From Candidatus Microthrix subdominans (lineage in GTDB: Bacteria > Actinomycetota > Acidimicrobiia > Acidimicrobiales > Microtrichaceae): a stretch of 64,000 nt of DNA. A program made the translations under genes and the position numbers. The stretch lies in NCBI GenBank assembly GCA_016719385.1, contig JADJZA010000007.1, positions 744,001-808,000 of the forward strand, given 5' to 3'. Every line of letters starts with the position of its first letter. The stretch's first letter is position 1. The notes beneath the pieces are model-generated. The model made no database searches. It had not been told where the DNA came from and worked only from the letters and a program-made list of their open reading frames with translations. This document shows, one piece after another, positions 1 to 8,542 of this stretch.

Positions 1-2
1 TC

Positions 3-923
3 CTCGACTTCTGCAACCCCGGCCTGGTCGGTTCCCGACCCGAGTTCATCGCCGGGCTGTCCGGCGAGGCTGAGGCGGCGCTGCGGGCCCTCAACGGCGT
101 GCTGGTGTTCCGCCGCACCAAGTCCGAGCCCGAGGTGGCCAAGGAGCTGCCCGATCGCATCGACGAGCTCGACCACTGTGCGATGACCAAGGAGCAGATC
201 GGCCTGTACCAGGCGGTGCTCGACTCGCTGGTCGCCGACAGCTCCGAGGTGGGCGGCGAGCCGAAGAAGGGTGCCGTGCTGGCGGCGATCACCGCGCTCA
301 AGCAGATCTGCAACCACCCGGCCGCCTACCAGCACGACGACCTGCCCCTCGAGGGTCGCTCGGGCAAGCTGGCCCGGCTGGAGGAGATCATCGACACGGT
401 GTTCGCTTCCGGCGAGCGGGTGCTGATCTTCACCCACTTCGCCTCGTGGGGCCGGCGCCTCGCCGAGTACCTCACCGAGAAGACCGGGGTGAAGATCTCC
501 TCCTACGACGGGTCGCTCGCACGCGGTGCGCGCGACCGGCTGGTCAAGGAGTTCCAGGAGGGTGAAGGCCCCGGCGCGTTGGTGCTGTCGCTGAAGGCGG
601 GCGGCACCGGGCTGAACCTGACCGCCGCCAACCACGTCGTGTTGTACGACCGCTGGTGGAACCCGGCGGTCGAGGACCAGGCGCGTGACCGGGCGTGGCG
701 CATCGGGCAGACCAAGACGGTGATATCGCACCGTCTGGTGTGCCCCGGCACCGTCGACGAACGGGTGGAGGAGGTGGTGGCCGGCAAGCGCCACATCGCC
801 AACCTGGTGCTGCCCAAGTCGTCGTCGTTGGCCGATCTGGACGGCGAGCAACTGCGCACGGCGCTCGGCCTGGAGAGCGACGCCCTGCTGACCGAAGACG
901 ACGTCGACGAACTGTCGGCGTGA
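3..923 (+). CDS. SNF2-family DNA-dependent ATPase, C-terminal part (5'-truncated by window)
   Basis: The reading frame is open from the first bases of the window, so only the last 306 residues are seen. It holds the end of the SNF2 N-terminal lobe and a complete Helicase_C lobe. Motif V-like AGGTGLNLTAA is followed by DRWWNP and the arginine-finger motif VI, QARDRAWRIGQ, at about residues 226-236 of the visible part. These are hallmarks of Swi2/Snf2 remodelling ATPases of the bacterial RapA/HepA-like group, which move along duplex DNA. It ends 17 bp before a small basic protein with which it probably forms an operon. The exact subfamily cannot be set without the N-terminus. Confidence 0.9.
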   Translation, partial: LDFCNPGLVGSRPEFIAGLSGEAEAALRALNGVLVFRRTKSEPEVAKELPDRIDELDHCAMTKEQIGLYQAVLDSLVADSSEVGGEPKKGAVLAAITALKQICNHPAAYQHDDLPLEGRSGKLARLEEIIDTVFASGERVLIFTHFASWGRRLAEYLTEKTGVKISSYDGSLARGARDRLVKEFQEGEGPGALVLSLKAGGTGLNLTAANHVVLYDRWWNPAVEDQARDRAWRIGQTKTVISHRLVCPGTVDERVEEVVAGKRHIANLVLPKSSSLADLDGEQLRTALGLESDALLTEDDVDELSA

Positions 924-940
924 CGAGAGGATCAAGCCCG

Positions 941-1222
941 ATGGTCACCCGCTCGAAGAGCAACCGCCGCCGCAACAAGCGCAAGAAGCCGGTCGACCTC
1001 TGGCGTCCGGTGCCGACGTTGCCCGACCCGGAGCCGATCTCGGTCGAGGGCGACCCGACTGCGCTGGTGCGCTCGCTGGGCAACCCGCCACTGCCGGGGC
1101 AGAACAAGGTGGCCGAGCATTATCTGGCCGCCGTCGCCGAACGAGCCAGTGGCATGGCCGAGGCGCTGGCCGCAGCCTCGGGGCTGCTCGCCCAACCCGA
1201 CGACGGCAACGGCGGGGACTGA
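941..1222 (+). CDS. small basic protein of unknown function
   Basis: This 93-residue protein is not recognised. Residues 4-18 are almost all Arg, Lys, Ser and Asn, a possible nucleic-acid-binding tail; the rest is acidic to neutral and probably helical. A GAGAGG ribosome-binding site lies 10 bp before the ATG. A longer frame begins upstream but would overlap the helicase gene. It starts 17 bp after the SNF2 ATPase and its stop overlaps the next ATG by one base, so the three genes look co-transcribed. A role as an accessory of the SNF2 ATPase is possible but is only inferred from position. Confidence 0.7.
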   Translation: MVTRSKSNRRRNKRKKPVDLWRPVPTLPDPEPISVEGDPTALVRSLGNPPLPGQNKVAEHYLAAVAERASGMAEALAAASGLLAQPDDGNGGD

Positions 1223-2061
1223 TGACCGAGGCGTTCGTCAGCGAGCCCGACGAGGCCATCGGGCCCGCTTGGGCCAGCCTGGAGGATCGCTGGGTGGTCG
1301 TCACCGGGGCGGCGCGGGGGCTTGGCCGGGCGATCGCGTTGGGCGTCGCCCGCTTTGGTGCCGACGTGATCGCCATCGACCGGGATGAGGTGGGGCTTGC
1401 GGGGCTGCGCGACGGCGTCGAAGCGTTCGGACGCAGCTGTCTGACCGGGGTGTGCGACGTGCGCGACGCCGCAGCGGTCGATGCGGTGCTCGCCGAGGCG
1501 GTCGAGCGCTCCGGGCGCATCGACGTGTTGGTCAACAACGCCGGCGGCGGGTTCTGGGCCCCGTTTCTCGACGTCAGCCCGGGGGGCGAAGCGGCGCTGA
1601 TCGCCGAGAACTTCACCCAGGTCACCCACCTGATCCGGGCGGTTGTCCCCCACATGACCGGAGGCGGAGCGATCGTCTCGGTCACCTCGATCGAGGGGCA
1701 CCGGGCCGGGCCGGGTTTTGCGCTGTATTCGGCGATGAAGGCGGCGGTCGAAAACCTCACCCGCTCGCTGGCGCTCGAGCTGGCCGAGCGGCGCATCCGG
1801 GTGAACGCGGTCGCCCCCGACATGATCCCAACACCGGGTGACGATGCCTTGGCGGAGGCCGCCGGGGCAATGGCCGACGACGCCTATGACGCCCACCCGT
1901 GGCCCGATGCGGGCACCCCCGACGACGCAGCCGCGGCGGTCATCTTCCTCGCCTCGGACATGTCCCGCTTCATCACCGGCTCGACGATCCATCTCGATGG
2001 CGGCACCTACGCCGCGTCGGGCTGGAAGCGCCGCCGATCCGACGGCGCCTGGCTGCTCTGA
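1222..2061 (+). CDS. short-chain dehydrogenase/reductase (SDR)
   Basis: This is a 279-residue classical SDR with a Rossmann fold. The nucleotide-binding TGAARGLG motif is at residues 28-35, the NNAG motif at 105-108 and the catalytic Tyr-x-x-x-Lys pair at Y169/K173. The C-terminal TGSTIHLDGG is typical of the family. A region of about 20 residues precedes the first strand. The start codon overlaps the stop of the upstream small protein. An NAD(P)-dependent alcohol/ketone oxidoreductase is expected; the substrate cannot be told. An 18-bp perfect hairpin follows it. Confidence 0.9.
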   Translation: MTEAFVSEPDEAIGPAWASLEDRWVVVTGAARGLGRAIALGVARFGADVIAIDRDEVGLAGLRDGVEAFGRSCLTGVCDVRDAAAVDAVLAEAVERSGRIDVLVNNAGGGFWAPFLDVSPGGEAALIAENFTQVTHLIRAVVPHMTGGGAIVSVTSIEGHRAGPGFALYSAMKAAVENLTRSLALELAERRIRVNAVAPDMIPTPGDDALAEAAGAMADDAYDAHPWPDAGTPDDAAAAVIFLASDMSRFITGSTIHLDGGTYAASGWKRRRSDGAWLL

Positions 2062-2109
2062 ACGCCCTGGCGGCCAAAACCGCCCTGGCCATTCACGAAC
2101 GATCCGATG

Positions 2110-2156
2110 GTTTGGGTTGCGTTGACGTGCCCACAGACCGTCAACGCAACCCAAAC
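2110..2156. terminator. 18-bp perfect inverted repeat between convergent genes, probable bidirectional terminator
   Basis: The arms are 2110-2127 and 2139-2156, with an 11-base loop. The arm core reads TTTGGGTTGCGTTGAC and its exact complement. It sits between the end of an SDR gene on the plus strand and the end of an acetyltransferase gene on the minus strand. On the plus strand no real T-run follows, so it may work through the stem alone or be a dispersed repeat. The perfect stem length is unusual for a terminator. Confidence 0.65.
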
Positions 2157-2203
2157 TTCAAACCCGGGTGATGCGGTGGCGCCACGCGGTGAGCGGTGTG
2201 GAC

Positions 2204-3448
2204 TCAGTAGGGCCAATCGGGGAGTGGCGAGGGCAGGCAGAACGCTGCATCGAGGGCGGCGACCAGCTCGGGTGGCCCCACCAGCTCGTCGGTCAGCGCC
2301 AAACCCGACGCCGGACGGACACCGAGCCACAGGCGGGTGAAGGCTCCGACCGAGGCGTCGAGGACCGCCGTCGAGCCGTCGGGCAGGCCGTCGTCCACAC
2401 CCGGATCGTCGCCGAGATGCACGGTGTACTCGCCGCCGATGCCCGGCCACGTGGCACCCGACCGATCGGCGAGCGGGTCGTGCAGCCGCAGGCCGAAGGT
2501 GAGGTCGGTTCTCGGCCGGGCGCAGGCCTCGATGCAGGCGGACAGGTCGAGCATGCGCCACTGCACCTTGGACCAGGCGGTGTGCAGCGGCCGCCCGGAG
2601 CCGCCGAGGTTGGCCTGGGTCAGCTGGCGGAGGGGTTCGGTGATCAGGGCCTGCAGTTGCACGCCCGGCGGCTCGCGGTTGATCGTCACCGACCTCGCCT
2701 GGTCGCCCAGCGCCTTGAGTAGGCCCAGCAGGTCGAGCAACTGCTCGGGCCGCTCGTACATCAGCCACTCGACGGTGACGGGCCCGTAATGGCCGGAGAG
2801 GGTTCCCAGGAGGCAGTGGGTGAGCCGGCCGTCGTCGGCCCGGAACCCCAGACCGATGGGCCGGTCGAGCTCGCCGAGGGCGCCGGCGATCAACTCGGGC
2901 AGTGCCAGCACCACCGAGCCGTGCCCGCGATGCCGGCGCACGAGCAGGTCGTAGACCTCCCGGTGGTCGCCGGCCCCGACCCGCACCGGTGGGCGATCCG
3001 GAATTGGCACGTTCAAGGTGGCAGGGTCGAAGGAGACGACGTGGTCGTAGGCACCGGTTCCGAAGCCGAACCGGTCGTAGTACCCCTGGTCGAATACCCC
3101 CAGGGTGGCCACGGCGACGCCGTCGGCTGCTGCGTCGGCCAGCGAGCCAGCGACGAGCGCGCCGGCCAGGCCCTGGCGCCGGGCCACATGGCCGGTGGCG
3201 ACAAAGGTGATCGTCGCCAGGTCGAGGTCGACCGCCGAGGGGCCTCGGCCGTAACGCACCGACCCGGGCGCCCATTGAACGACGCACTCGGGCGATCCGT
3301 TGAGGTCGGCGACCACGGTGCTGCCGACGGCCAGTACGTCGGCCAACGCCGCCGCCTGCGCGTCGGAGTCGTCGATCCAGCCCACCTCCCGCCAGATGCG
3401 GGTTGCGGCACCCAGGTCGTGCTCGGCTTGGTAGGGGCGTCCGGCCAT
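2204..3448 (-). CDS. Eis-like GNAT N-acetyltransferase
   Basis: This 414-residue protein has the Eis architecture. An N-terminal GNAT fold carries the acetyl-CoA loop HVARRQGLAGALV at about residues 87-99, then a second GNAT-like domain and a C-terminal SCP2-like domain follow. Eis proteins acetylate amines on aminoglycosides or peptides, and their C-terminal carboxylate takes part in catalysis; here the chain ends DWPY. I chose the ATG giving MAGRPYQ because it starts at the usual family position. A longer frame would run into the divergent promoter. It is divergent from the CoA transferase, with a TetR-type operator between them. Confidence 0.82.
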   Translation of the reverse strand: MAGRPYQAEHDLGAATRIWREVGWIDDSDAQAAALADVLAVGSTVVADLNGSPECVVQWAPGSVRYGRGPSAVDLDLATITFVATGHVARRQGLAGALVAGSLADAAADGVAVATLGVFDQGYYDRFGFGTGAYDHVVSFDPATLNVPIPDRPPVRVGAGDHREVYDLLVRRHRGHGSVVLALPELIAGALGELDRPIGLGFRADDGRLTHCLLGTLSGHYGPVTVEWLMYERPEQLLDLLGLLKALGDQARSVTINREPPGVQLQALITEPLRQLTQANLGGSGRPLHTAWSKVQWRMLDLSACIEACARPRTDLTFGLRLHDPLADRSGATWPGIGGEYTVHLGDDPGVDDGLPDGSTAVLDASVGAFTRLWLGVRPASGLALTDELVGPPELVAALDAAFCLPSPLPDWPY

Positions 3449-3522
3449 GGCCAAGTGTTCACCGCCAGCCCCCGACGGGACAATCGGGTTTGGGCGATCG
3501 GGGTCGGCGCAGCCGCTAGTTT

Positions 3523-3537
3523 CTGACGGTCCGTCAG
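3523..3537. promoter_or_regulatory. CTGAC-N5-GTCAG operator, site 1 (upstream of CoA transferase)
   Basis: A perfect 15-bp palindrome CTGACGG-T-CCGTCAG lies 62 bp before the GTG start of the CaiB-type CoA transferase, in the gap to the divergent acetyltransferase gene. It shares its half-sites and 5-bp spacing with four other sites in this window. The form fits a TetR-family operator. Confidence 0.75.
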
Positions 3538-3599
3538 GTCGCCCGCCAGCAGGGCGGCGGCCGTCGGTATCGATCCGACACAGCTCAAGGAGTACCCCC

Positions 3600-4841
3600 G
3601 TGGCTGAAACCGCAAGGCCCCTGGCCGGCGTCCGCATCATCGAAAGCTCGCTGTTGGGCCCGGGCGCCGTCGGCACCCACCTCGCCGACCTGGGCGCCGA
3701 GGTGATCAAGGTGGAGAGCCCGGCCGGCGACTACATCCGTCGCATGACCTGGCCGATCATCGAAGGCGACTCGCTGTTGCACCACCACATCAGCCGGGGC
3801 AAACGGTCGATCACGCTCGACCTGCGCACGCCCGAGGGCGTCGAGGTGTACAAGGACCTGGTGCGCGGCGCCGACGCGGTGGTGGAGGCTATGCGCCCCG
3901 GTGCCCTGGCCCGGCGGGGACTTGGCTTCGACGACCTCAAGGAGGTCAACCCCTCCATCGTGTTTTGCACGATCTCGGGCTACGGAATGACCGGCCCTTA
4001 CAAGGACCTGCCCAGCCACGGCATCGCTTATGACGCCTGGGGCGGGCTGATCAGCCCCGGTCGCGACGAGGAGGGGTTCCCCCGCATCGACGAGCACGCC
4101 TCGGTCGGCATGCACTCCGGCCCGCTGTTCGCTGCCTACGGCATCCTCGCCGGCATCATCCGTGCCCGCAGCACCGGCGAGCCCACCTACCTCGACATCG
4201 CCCAGAGCGACGCCTCGGTGGCGATGGACTGGCTGCGCATCGAGACCTACCTGGCCTACGAGCGGCCGGAGGACGTCGTGACCGGCAACCCGGCTGACGA
4301 CTACGAGCGGCGCGAGCCGGGCACCGCCGGCATGCTCGGCGGCGTGCGCTACCAGTTCTACGATTCCTCCGACGGCATGGTGCTGTTCATGTCCTCCGAG
4401 CAGGAGTTTTGGAAGAACTTCTGTGGCGGCGTCGGCCGCATGGATCTGTTCGAGAAGTGGCCGGGCAGCCAGTACGGCGACCATGCCCGGGGCAACCGGG
4501 AGCTGCAGCGTGAGCTGGTGGCCATCTTTGCGTCGAAGACCACCGAGGAGTGGGTGGACTTCGCCGACGAGGTCAACACCCCGATCTGCCCGGTGAACAC
4601 GCCCAAGACCGTGGCCGACGACCCGCAGTTCCAGGATCGGTTCCCGCTGCTCGGTCATGAGGAGCACGGCGCCGACATGATCGGCTCGGCCATCCACCTG
4701 GTGGGCGAGGAACTGCCGGTGCCGACCCGGGCGCCGACGGTGGGCCAGCACAACGACGAGATCCTCGTCGACGTGCTGGGCTACGACGCGACCAAGGTGG
4801 CGGCGCTGCGCGAGGCCGGCGCCCTGGGCTCCCCGCAGTAA
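3600..4841 (+). CDS. CaiB/BaiF (class III) CoA transferase
   Basis: This 413-residue class III CoA transferase moves CoA between an acyl-CoA and a free acid. The N-terminus RPLAGVRIIE...GTHLADLGAEVIKVE is the family signature. The likely catalytic aspartate is D204 in LDIAQSDAS, which acts through an aspartyl-CoA thioester in this family. A GTG start is chosen because AAGGAG lies 7 bp upstream and the family N-terminus begins there; an upstream open frame has no homology signal. The gene has an upstream CTGAC-N5-GTCAG operator, which links it to the ligase, amidohydrolase, dehydrogenase and SDR genes with the same site. The acid it activates is unknown. Confidence 0.9.
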   Translation: MAETARPLAGVRIIESSLLGPGAVGTHLADLGAEVIKVESPAGDYIRRMTWPIIEGDSLLHHHISRGKRSITLDLRTPEGVEVYKDLVRGADAVVEAMRPGALARRGLGFDDLKEVNPSIVFCTISGYGMTGPYKDLPSHGIAYDAWGGLISPGRDEEGFPRIDEHASVGMHSGPLFAAYGILAGIIRARSTGEPTYLDIAQSDASVAMDWLRIETYLAYERPEDVVTGNPADDYERREPGTAGMLGGVRYQFYDSSDGMVLFMSSEQEFWKNFCGGVGRMDLFEKWPGSQYGDHARGNRELQRELVAIFASKTTEEWVDFADEVNTPICPVNTPKTVADDPQFQDRFPLLGHEEHGADMIGSAIHLVGEELPVPTRAPTVGQHNDEILVDVLGYDATKVAALREAGALGSPQ

Positions 4842-4884
4842 CTTCGACCTGACGCCCGGCCCTCCGCCGTGTGAGGCTGCCTGG

Positions 4885-5187
4885 ATGGAGCCCACCCCCG
4901 TCGAGTCGTCGCCAGCCTCGTTCGGGTGGTGGTTCCGCAGCCGGGAGACCGGCCGGATCACGATCGCCCAGGCACCCAATCCGGCGTTGTGGCTCTTCCT
5001 GGCGACCACCTTCACGCGGTGGGTCATTCCCGAAAGCGGGCAATGGGCCGATGTGTTCTGGTGGGTGTCGACCGGGGCGTTGACCTGGTGGGCCGCCGAC
5101 GAGGTGATCCGCGGCGTCAACCCGTGGCGTCGGGTGATCGGCGTCGCAGGGCTGGTGTTTGTCGTGCTGCGCCTCGTTGGTCGCTGA
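4885..5187 (+). CDS. small membrane protein of unknown function
   Basis: This 100-residue Trp-rich protein is not recognised. It has a hydrophilic N-terminus and three hydrophobic stretches at about residues 35-47, 57-70 and 84-99. These would allow two or three membrane passes. It follows the CoA transferase by 43 bp and may be co-transcribed. Its length and composition look like a real membrane protein, but no family can be named. Confidence 0.55.
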   Translation: MEPTPVESSPASFGWWFRSRETGRITIAQAPNPALWLFLATTFTRWVIPESGQWADVFWWVSTGALTWWAADEVIRGVNPWRRVIGVAGLVFVVLRLVGR

Positions 5188-5195
5188 GAGATTTC

Positions 5196-5235
5196 GGCCG
5201 ACGTGGGTAGAACCAGGCCGACGTGGGTACGACCA
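5196..5235. repeat. 20-bp direct repeat, two tandem copies
   Basis: Two adjoining 20-base units (5196-5215 and 5216-5235) begin GGCCGACGTGGGTA and differ at two positions. They lie just before the start of the DUF4112 gene. This could be a tandem duplication or a two-site protein-binding region; the function is not known. Confidence 0.6.
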
Positions 5236-5245
5236 GCGGGTGAGG

Positions 5246-5812
5246 ATGGATGGAACGGTGAGAGCCGCTGTGGATGAGGTACTCGAACCCGATGAGGTGA
5301 TCCCCGCCGGCGACCCAATCGGCGCGAGCGATCGGATCGACCCTGACGCGGTCGAGGTGCCCGCCTACGTCGACGCATTGGCCTGGGTGCTCGACGATTG
5401 GATCCGTATCCCGGTGATTGATCGGCGGGTGGGCATCGACGGGGCAATCGGCATGATCCCGGTCGTCGGGGACGGCGCCGGGTTGGTGACCTCGGCCATC
5501 GTCATCCTCAGCGCGGTCCGACAGGGCGTGTCGGTGCCCACCGTCGTGCGCATGGTGGGCAACGTGCTCTTCGACTCGATGCTTGGCGTCGTCCCTTTCG
5601 CAGGCGACGCGTTCGATTTTATGTGGAAGTCGAACGCCAAGAACGTGCGTCTGCTTCGAGCCGACCTGGTCGAACCCCAGCGCACCCGCCGGTCCTCGCT
5701 GGCGGCGATCGCCATCTCGGTGATGGTGGTGCTGGCGCTCACCACGATCACGGTCGCAGCGGCGGCGCTCAGCGTGTGGCTGATGGTGCGGCTGGTTCGG
5801 ACCGTCCTCTGA
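5246..5812 (+). CDS. DUF4112 family membrane protein
   Basis: This is a 188-residue protein. The middle part (IDRRVGIDGAIGMIPVVGD, then VLFDSMLGVVPFAGDAFDFMWKSN) matches the DUF4112 pattern of two glycine-rich hydrophobic hairpins followed by a conserved W-K-x-N motif. A further transmembrane helix lies near the C-terminus. Function is unknown for the family. An ATG within GAGGATGG at 5246 is chosen; a longer frame starts inside the previous gene. A short tandem repeat sits immediately upstream. Confidence 0.75.
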   Translation: MDGTVRAAVDEVLEPDEVIPAGDPIGASDRIDPDAVEVPAYVDALAWVLDDWIRIPVIDRRVGIDGAIGMIPVVGDGAGLVTSAIVILSAVRQGVSVPTVVRMVGNVLFDSMLGVVPFAGDAFDFMWKSNAKNVRLLRADLVEPQRTRRSSLAAIAISVMVVLALTTITVAAAALSVWLMVRLVRTVL

Positions 5813-5838
5813 ACCAGCCGGTGTGAGGCGGCACTACG

Positions 5839-5857
5839 ATCTGACGCTGTGTCAGAT
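5839..5857. promoter_or_regulatory. CTGAC-N5-GTCAG operator, site 2 (overlaps start codon of ligase gene)
   Basis: The arms ATCTGAC (5839-5845) and GTCAGAT (5851-5857) flank a 5-bp spacer. The GTG start codon of the ligase is at 5849-5851, inside the operator. The downstream operon ends with a TetR gene, so this is the likely autoregulatory site. Confidence 0.8.
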
Positions 5858-7480
5858 GATCTTTCAGATGATGTAGCAGCCCCGCGGACCACGCCCCAGC
5901 TTCTCGCTGAGGTCAGCGCCCGCTATCCGGACGACCCGGGGGTGGTCGACGACGGTTGCACGCTCACGTGGGCAGAGTTGGCCGAGCGGTCCCACCGACT
6001 GGCGCGTGCGGTGGCGGCCCATGGCATCGCCCCGGGCGACCGGGTGGCAATCTGGGCGCCCAACTGTTGGGAATGGGTGGTCGCCGTCCTGGGCCTGCAC
6101 TGCGCGGGCGCCGTGCTGGTACCGATCAACACCCGCTATCGGGGCGAAGAGGCAGCCGAGTTGCTCGAGCGTTCCAACGCCCGTCTGCTGTTCACCGTTG
6201 GCGAGTTCCTGGGCACCGACTACCTGGCCATGCTGGGCGACCGACGGCCGACGGTGACCGAGACGGTCGTCGTGCTCCGCACCGACGCCGGCGTCATCGA
6301 AGATGCGATCACCGGCGATGGCGTCGTCGGCCTGGAGGCGTTCCTCGGCCGCGCCGAAGAGGTGACCGCCGCTGAGATCGACGCTCGCATCGAAGCCCTC
6401 GGCCCGGACAGCCCCGCCGACATCCTCTTCACGTCGGGCACCACCGGGCGACCCAAGGGCGCGGTGTGCACCCACGGCCAGGTGGTGCGGGCGTACGCCG
6501 CCTGGGCTTCGGTGGTCGGCCTCACCCACGAGGACCGCTACCTGGTCGTCAGCCCGTTCTTCCACGCCTTCGGGTACAAGGCGGGGATCATCGCAGCGAT
6601 GACCGTCGGCGCGCCGCTCTACCCCGAGCCGGTATTTGACGTGAACAAGGTGATGGAGCGCATCGCTGCGGAGAAGATCTCGATGCTTCCCGGCCCGCCG
6701 ACGCTGTACCAGAGCATCCTCAACCATCCCGATCTCGACACTGCGGCGCTCACCAGCCTGCGCCTGGCCGTCACCGGTGCCGCCTCGGTGCCCGTGGAGC
6801 TGATCGAGGCGATGGGCGACACGCTCGGCTTCGAGACCGTGATCACCGGCTACGGGCTCACCGAGGCCTGCGGTATCGCCACGATGTGTCGCGACGGCGA
6901 CGATGCGGTGACGATCGCTACGACGTCGGGCCGGGCCATCCCCGGTGTCGAAGTGGCTACGTTCGACGATGACGGTCGGCCGACCGCTCCCGGAGTGGCC
7001 GGAGAGGTGCGGATTCGCGGCTACAACGTGATGGTCGGCTATCTCGACGACCCCGAGGCGACCGCCGAGACGATCGACGTCGACGGTTGGCTGGCCACCG
7101 GCGACATCGGGGTGCTGAACGCCGACGGATATCTGACGATCACCGACCGCTTGAAGGACATGTTCATCGTCGGGGGCTTCAATGCCTATCCCGCCGAGAT
7201 CGAACGGCAACTGCTGATCCATCCCGACGTGGCCCAGGCGGCCGTTATCGGCGTCCCCGACGACCGGCTGGGCGAGGTGGGCTTCGCCTTCGTCGTGCCG
7301 GCAGCGGGCGCGTCGCCGAACAGCGACGACATCGTTGCCTGGTGTCGCGACCGGCTGGCCAACTTCAAGGTGCCGCGATTTGTTGAGCTGACCGACGAGT
7401 TGCCGATCAACGCCGGCGGCAAGGTGATGAAGTTCCAGCTGAGGGAGCGGGCGTCGGCGGTGCTCGACGCCGGCTCGTGA
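5849..7480 (+). CDS. AMP-forming acyl-CoA synthetase
   Basis: This 543-residue ANL-superfamily enzyme activates a carboxylic acid to acyl-AMP and then acyl-CoA. The P-loop TSGTTGRPKG is at about residue 196, YGLTEACG near 335 and GWLATGDIG near 413. DRLKDMFIVGGFNAYPAEIE follows, and the catalytic lysine lies in AGGKVMKFQLRE near the C-terminus. No later in-frame start keeps the family N-terminus, so the GTG at 5849 is used. This start lies within a palindromic operator, with no visible Shine-Dalgarno sequence, suggesting a leaderless or near-leaderless message. It overlaps the following TetR gene by 4 bp. Confidence 0.92.
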   Translation: MSDDLSDDVAAPRTTPQLLAEVSARYPDDPGVVDDGCTLTWAELAERSHRLARAVAAHGIAPGDRVAIWAPNCWEWVVAVLGLHCAGAVLVPINTRYRGEEAAELLERSNARLLFTVGEFLGTDYLAMLGDRRPTVTETVVVLRTDAGVIEDAITGDGVVGLEAFLGRAEEVTAAEIDARIEALGPDSPADILFTSGTTGRPKGAVCTHGQVVRAYAAWASVVGLTHEDRYLVVSPFFHAFGYKAGIIAAMTVGAPLYPEPVFDVNKVMERIAAEKISMLPGPPTLYQSILNHPDLDTAALTSLRLAVTGAASVPVELIEAMGDTLGFETVITGYGLTEACGIATMCRDGDDAVTIATTSGRAIPGVEVATFDDDGRPTAPGVAGEVRIRGYNVMVGYLDDPEATAETIDVDGWLATGDIGVLNADGYLTITDRLKDMFIVGGFNAYPAEIERQLLIHPDVAQAAVIGVPDDRLGEVGFAFVVPAAGASPNSDDIVAWCRDRLANFKVPRFVELTDELPINAGGKVMKFQLRERASAVLDAGS

Positions 7481-8109
7481 CCGCCCGCGCCTCCGACGGC
7501 CGGGTGCCGGGCCGACGCGGCCAGGCCACCCGCCAACGATTGCTCGAGTGCACCCTGGCCATGCTCGACACCGCCTCGTACCGCGACCTCAAGGTGGTGG
7601 ACATCGCCAGGGAGGCGGGCACCTCCCCGGCCACCTTTTACCAGTACTTCACCGACGTCGATGCCGCCATCGCCGAGTTGGCCGGCGACATGGCTGCCGA
7701 CGGGGCGACCCGGCTCGGCGGCCTGCTCGAGGGCACCCGCTGGAGCGGAGAGGACGCCGAAGCGTCGGTGCGGATGCTGGTCACCGGGTTTCTCGACTTC
7801 TGGGATGCCAACCGACCGTTGATGCGGGTGATCGACCTGAAGGCGGCCGAGGGTGAAGGCCGCATCCGCTCCACGCGCAAGGATCTGCTGGCCGGCTTCT
7901 CCAACGGCCTCGCCGAATGCGTGCAGCGCAAGTCATTGCCGGACGCCCCGGCCAACCCGTGGGCGATGGCCTCGGTGGCAGTGACGATGTTGGTCAACGT
8001 CGCCATCCAACGGGAGATCTTTGCCGCCTCGGAGATCCCCGACGAGGACATGATCGACGCGGTGGCGCGGCTTCTGCTGGCAGCGGTCACCGGCACGACG
8101 ACCGGCTGA
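7477..8109 (+). CDS. TetR-family regulator, candidate controller of the CTGAC-N5-GTCAG regulon
   Basis: This 210-residue protein has a TetR_N helix-turn-helix at about residues 18-64 (recognition part EAGTSPATFYQYF) and a ligand-binding C-terminal domain. Its GTG start overlaps the stop of the acyl-CoA ligase (GTGA), so the pair is translationally coupled and shares the operator at 5839-5857. Families of this kind commonly bind acyl-CoA esters made by the enzymes they control. I infer that it represses its own operon and the four other genes that carry the same palindrome. Direct proof is lacking. Confidence 0.85.
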   Translation: MTARASDGRVPGRRGQATRQRLLECTLAMLDTASYRDLKVVDIAREAGTSPATFYQYFTDVDAAIAELAGDMAADGATRLGGLLEGTRWSGEDAEASVRMLVTGFLDFWDANRPLMRVIDLKAAEGEGRIRSTRKDLLAGFSNGLAECVQRKSLPDAPANPWAMASVAVTMLVNVAIQREIFAASEIPDEDMIDAVARLLLAAVTGTTTG

Positions 8110-8193
8110 TCCCAGTCGCTTGGAACCTCCAGGGTCACCGGCGCATGCTGGGCCGGAGCGCGGCGGAACGGCGTGCGCTCGGACTGCCGGCGC

Positions 8194-8391
8194 TCAGAGC
8201 GTGACGAAAAGCACTCCGATCAACGCCAGCACCAGTATCACCCCGATGATCACGGCCGTGACTCGGCTCTGTCCGAACACCTGCCGCTGGCGCGTCTCGC
8301 GCTCCCAGCGCTCGTTGGCCGGCGACCCAACCTTGGGCAGGTGCTGAGGCTTCTTGTGACCCTTGCGCGGCTTGCTGGTGCTGCTACCCAT
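8194..8391 (-). CDS. small single-pass membrane protein
   Basis: This 65-residue protein has a basic, hydrophilic N-terminal 44 residues (GSSTSKPRKGHKK...) and one C-terminal transmembrane helix, TAVIIGVILVLALIGVLFVTL. It is tail-anchored in form, with the basic part probably cytoplasmic. No family is recognised. It is convergent with the TetR gene and lies 151 bp downstream of the MFS transporter gene on the same strand. Confidence 0.6.
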   Translation of the reverse strand: MGSSTSKPRKGHKKPQHLPKVGSPANERWERETRQRQVFGQSRVTAVIIGVILVLALIGVLFVTL

Positions 8392-8542
8392 GGCTGAACC
8401 CTACGTGGTTGGTGGCCATCGCACACACGGTTGAACCCCGCCTCTCGTGAAGGTCGCCGGCGTCCCGGTTCACCAGTAGGCCGATGGCCGCATCGACCGG
8501 CGCCCGCCCAGCCTTGGGTGGTCGCGTGAGGGCCCGGCCCAT

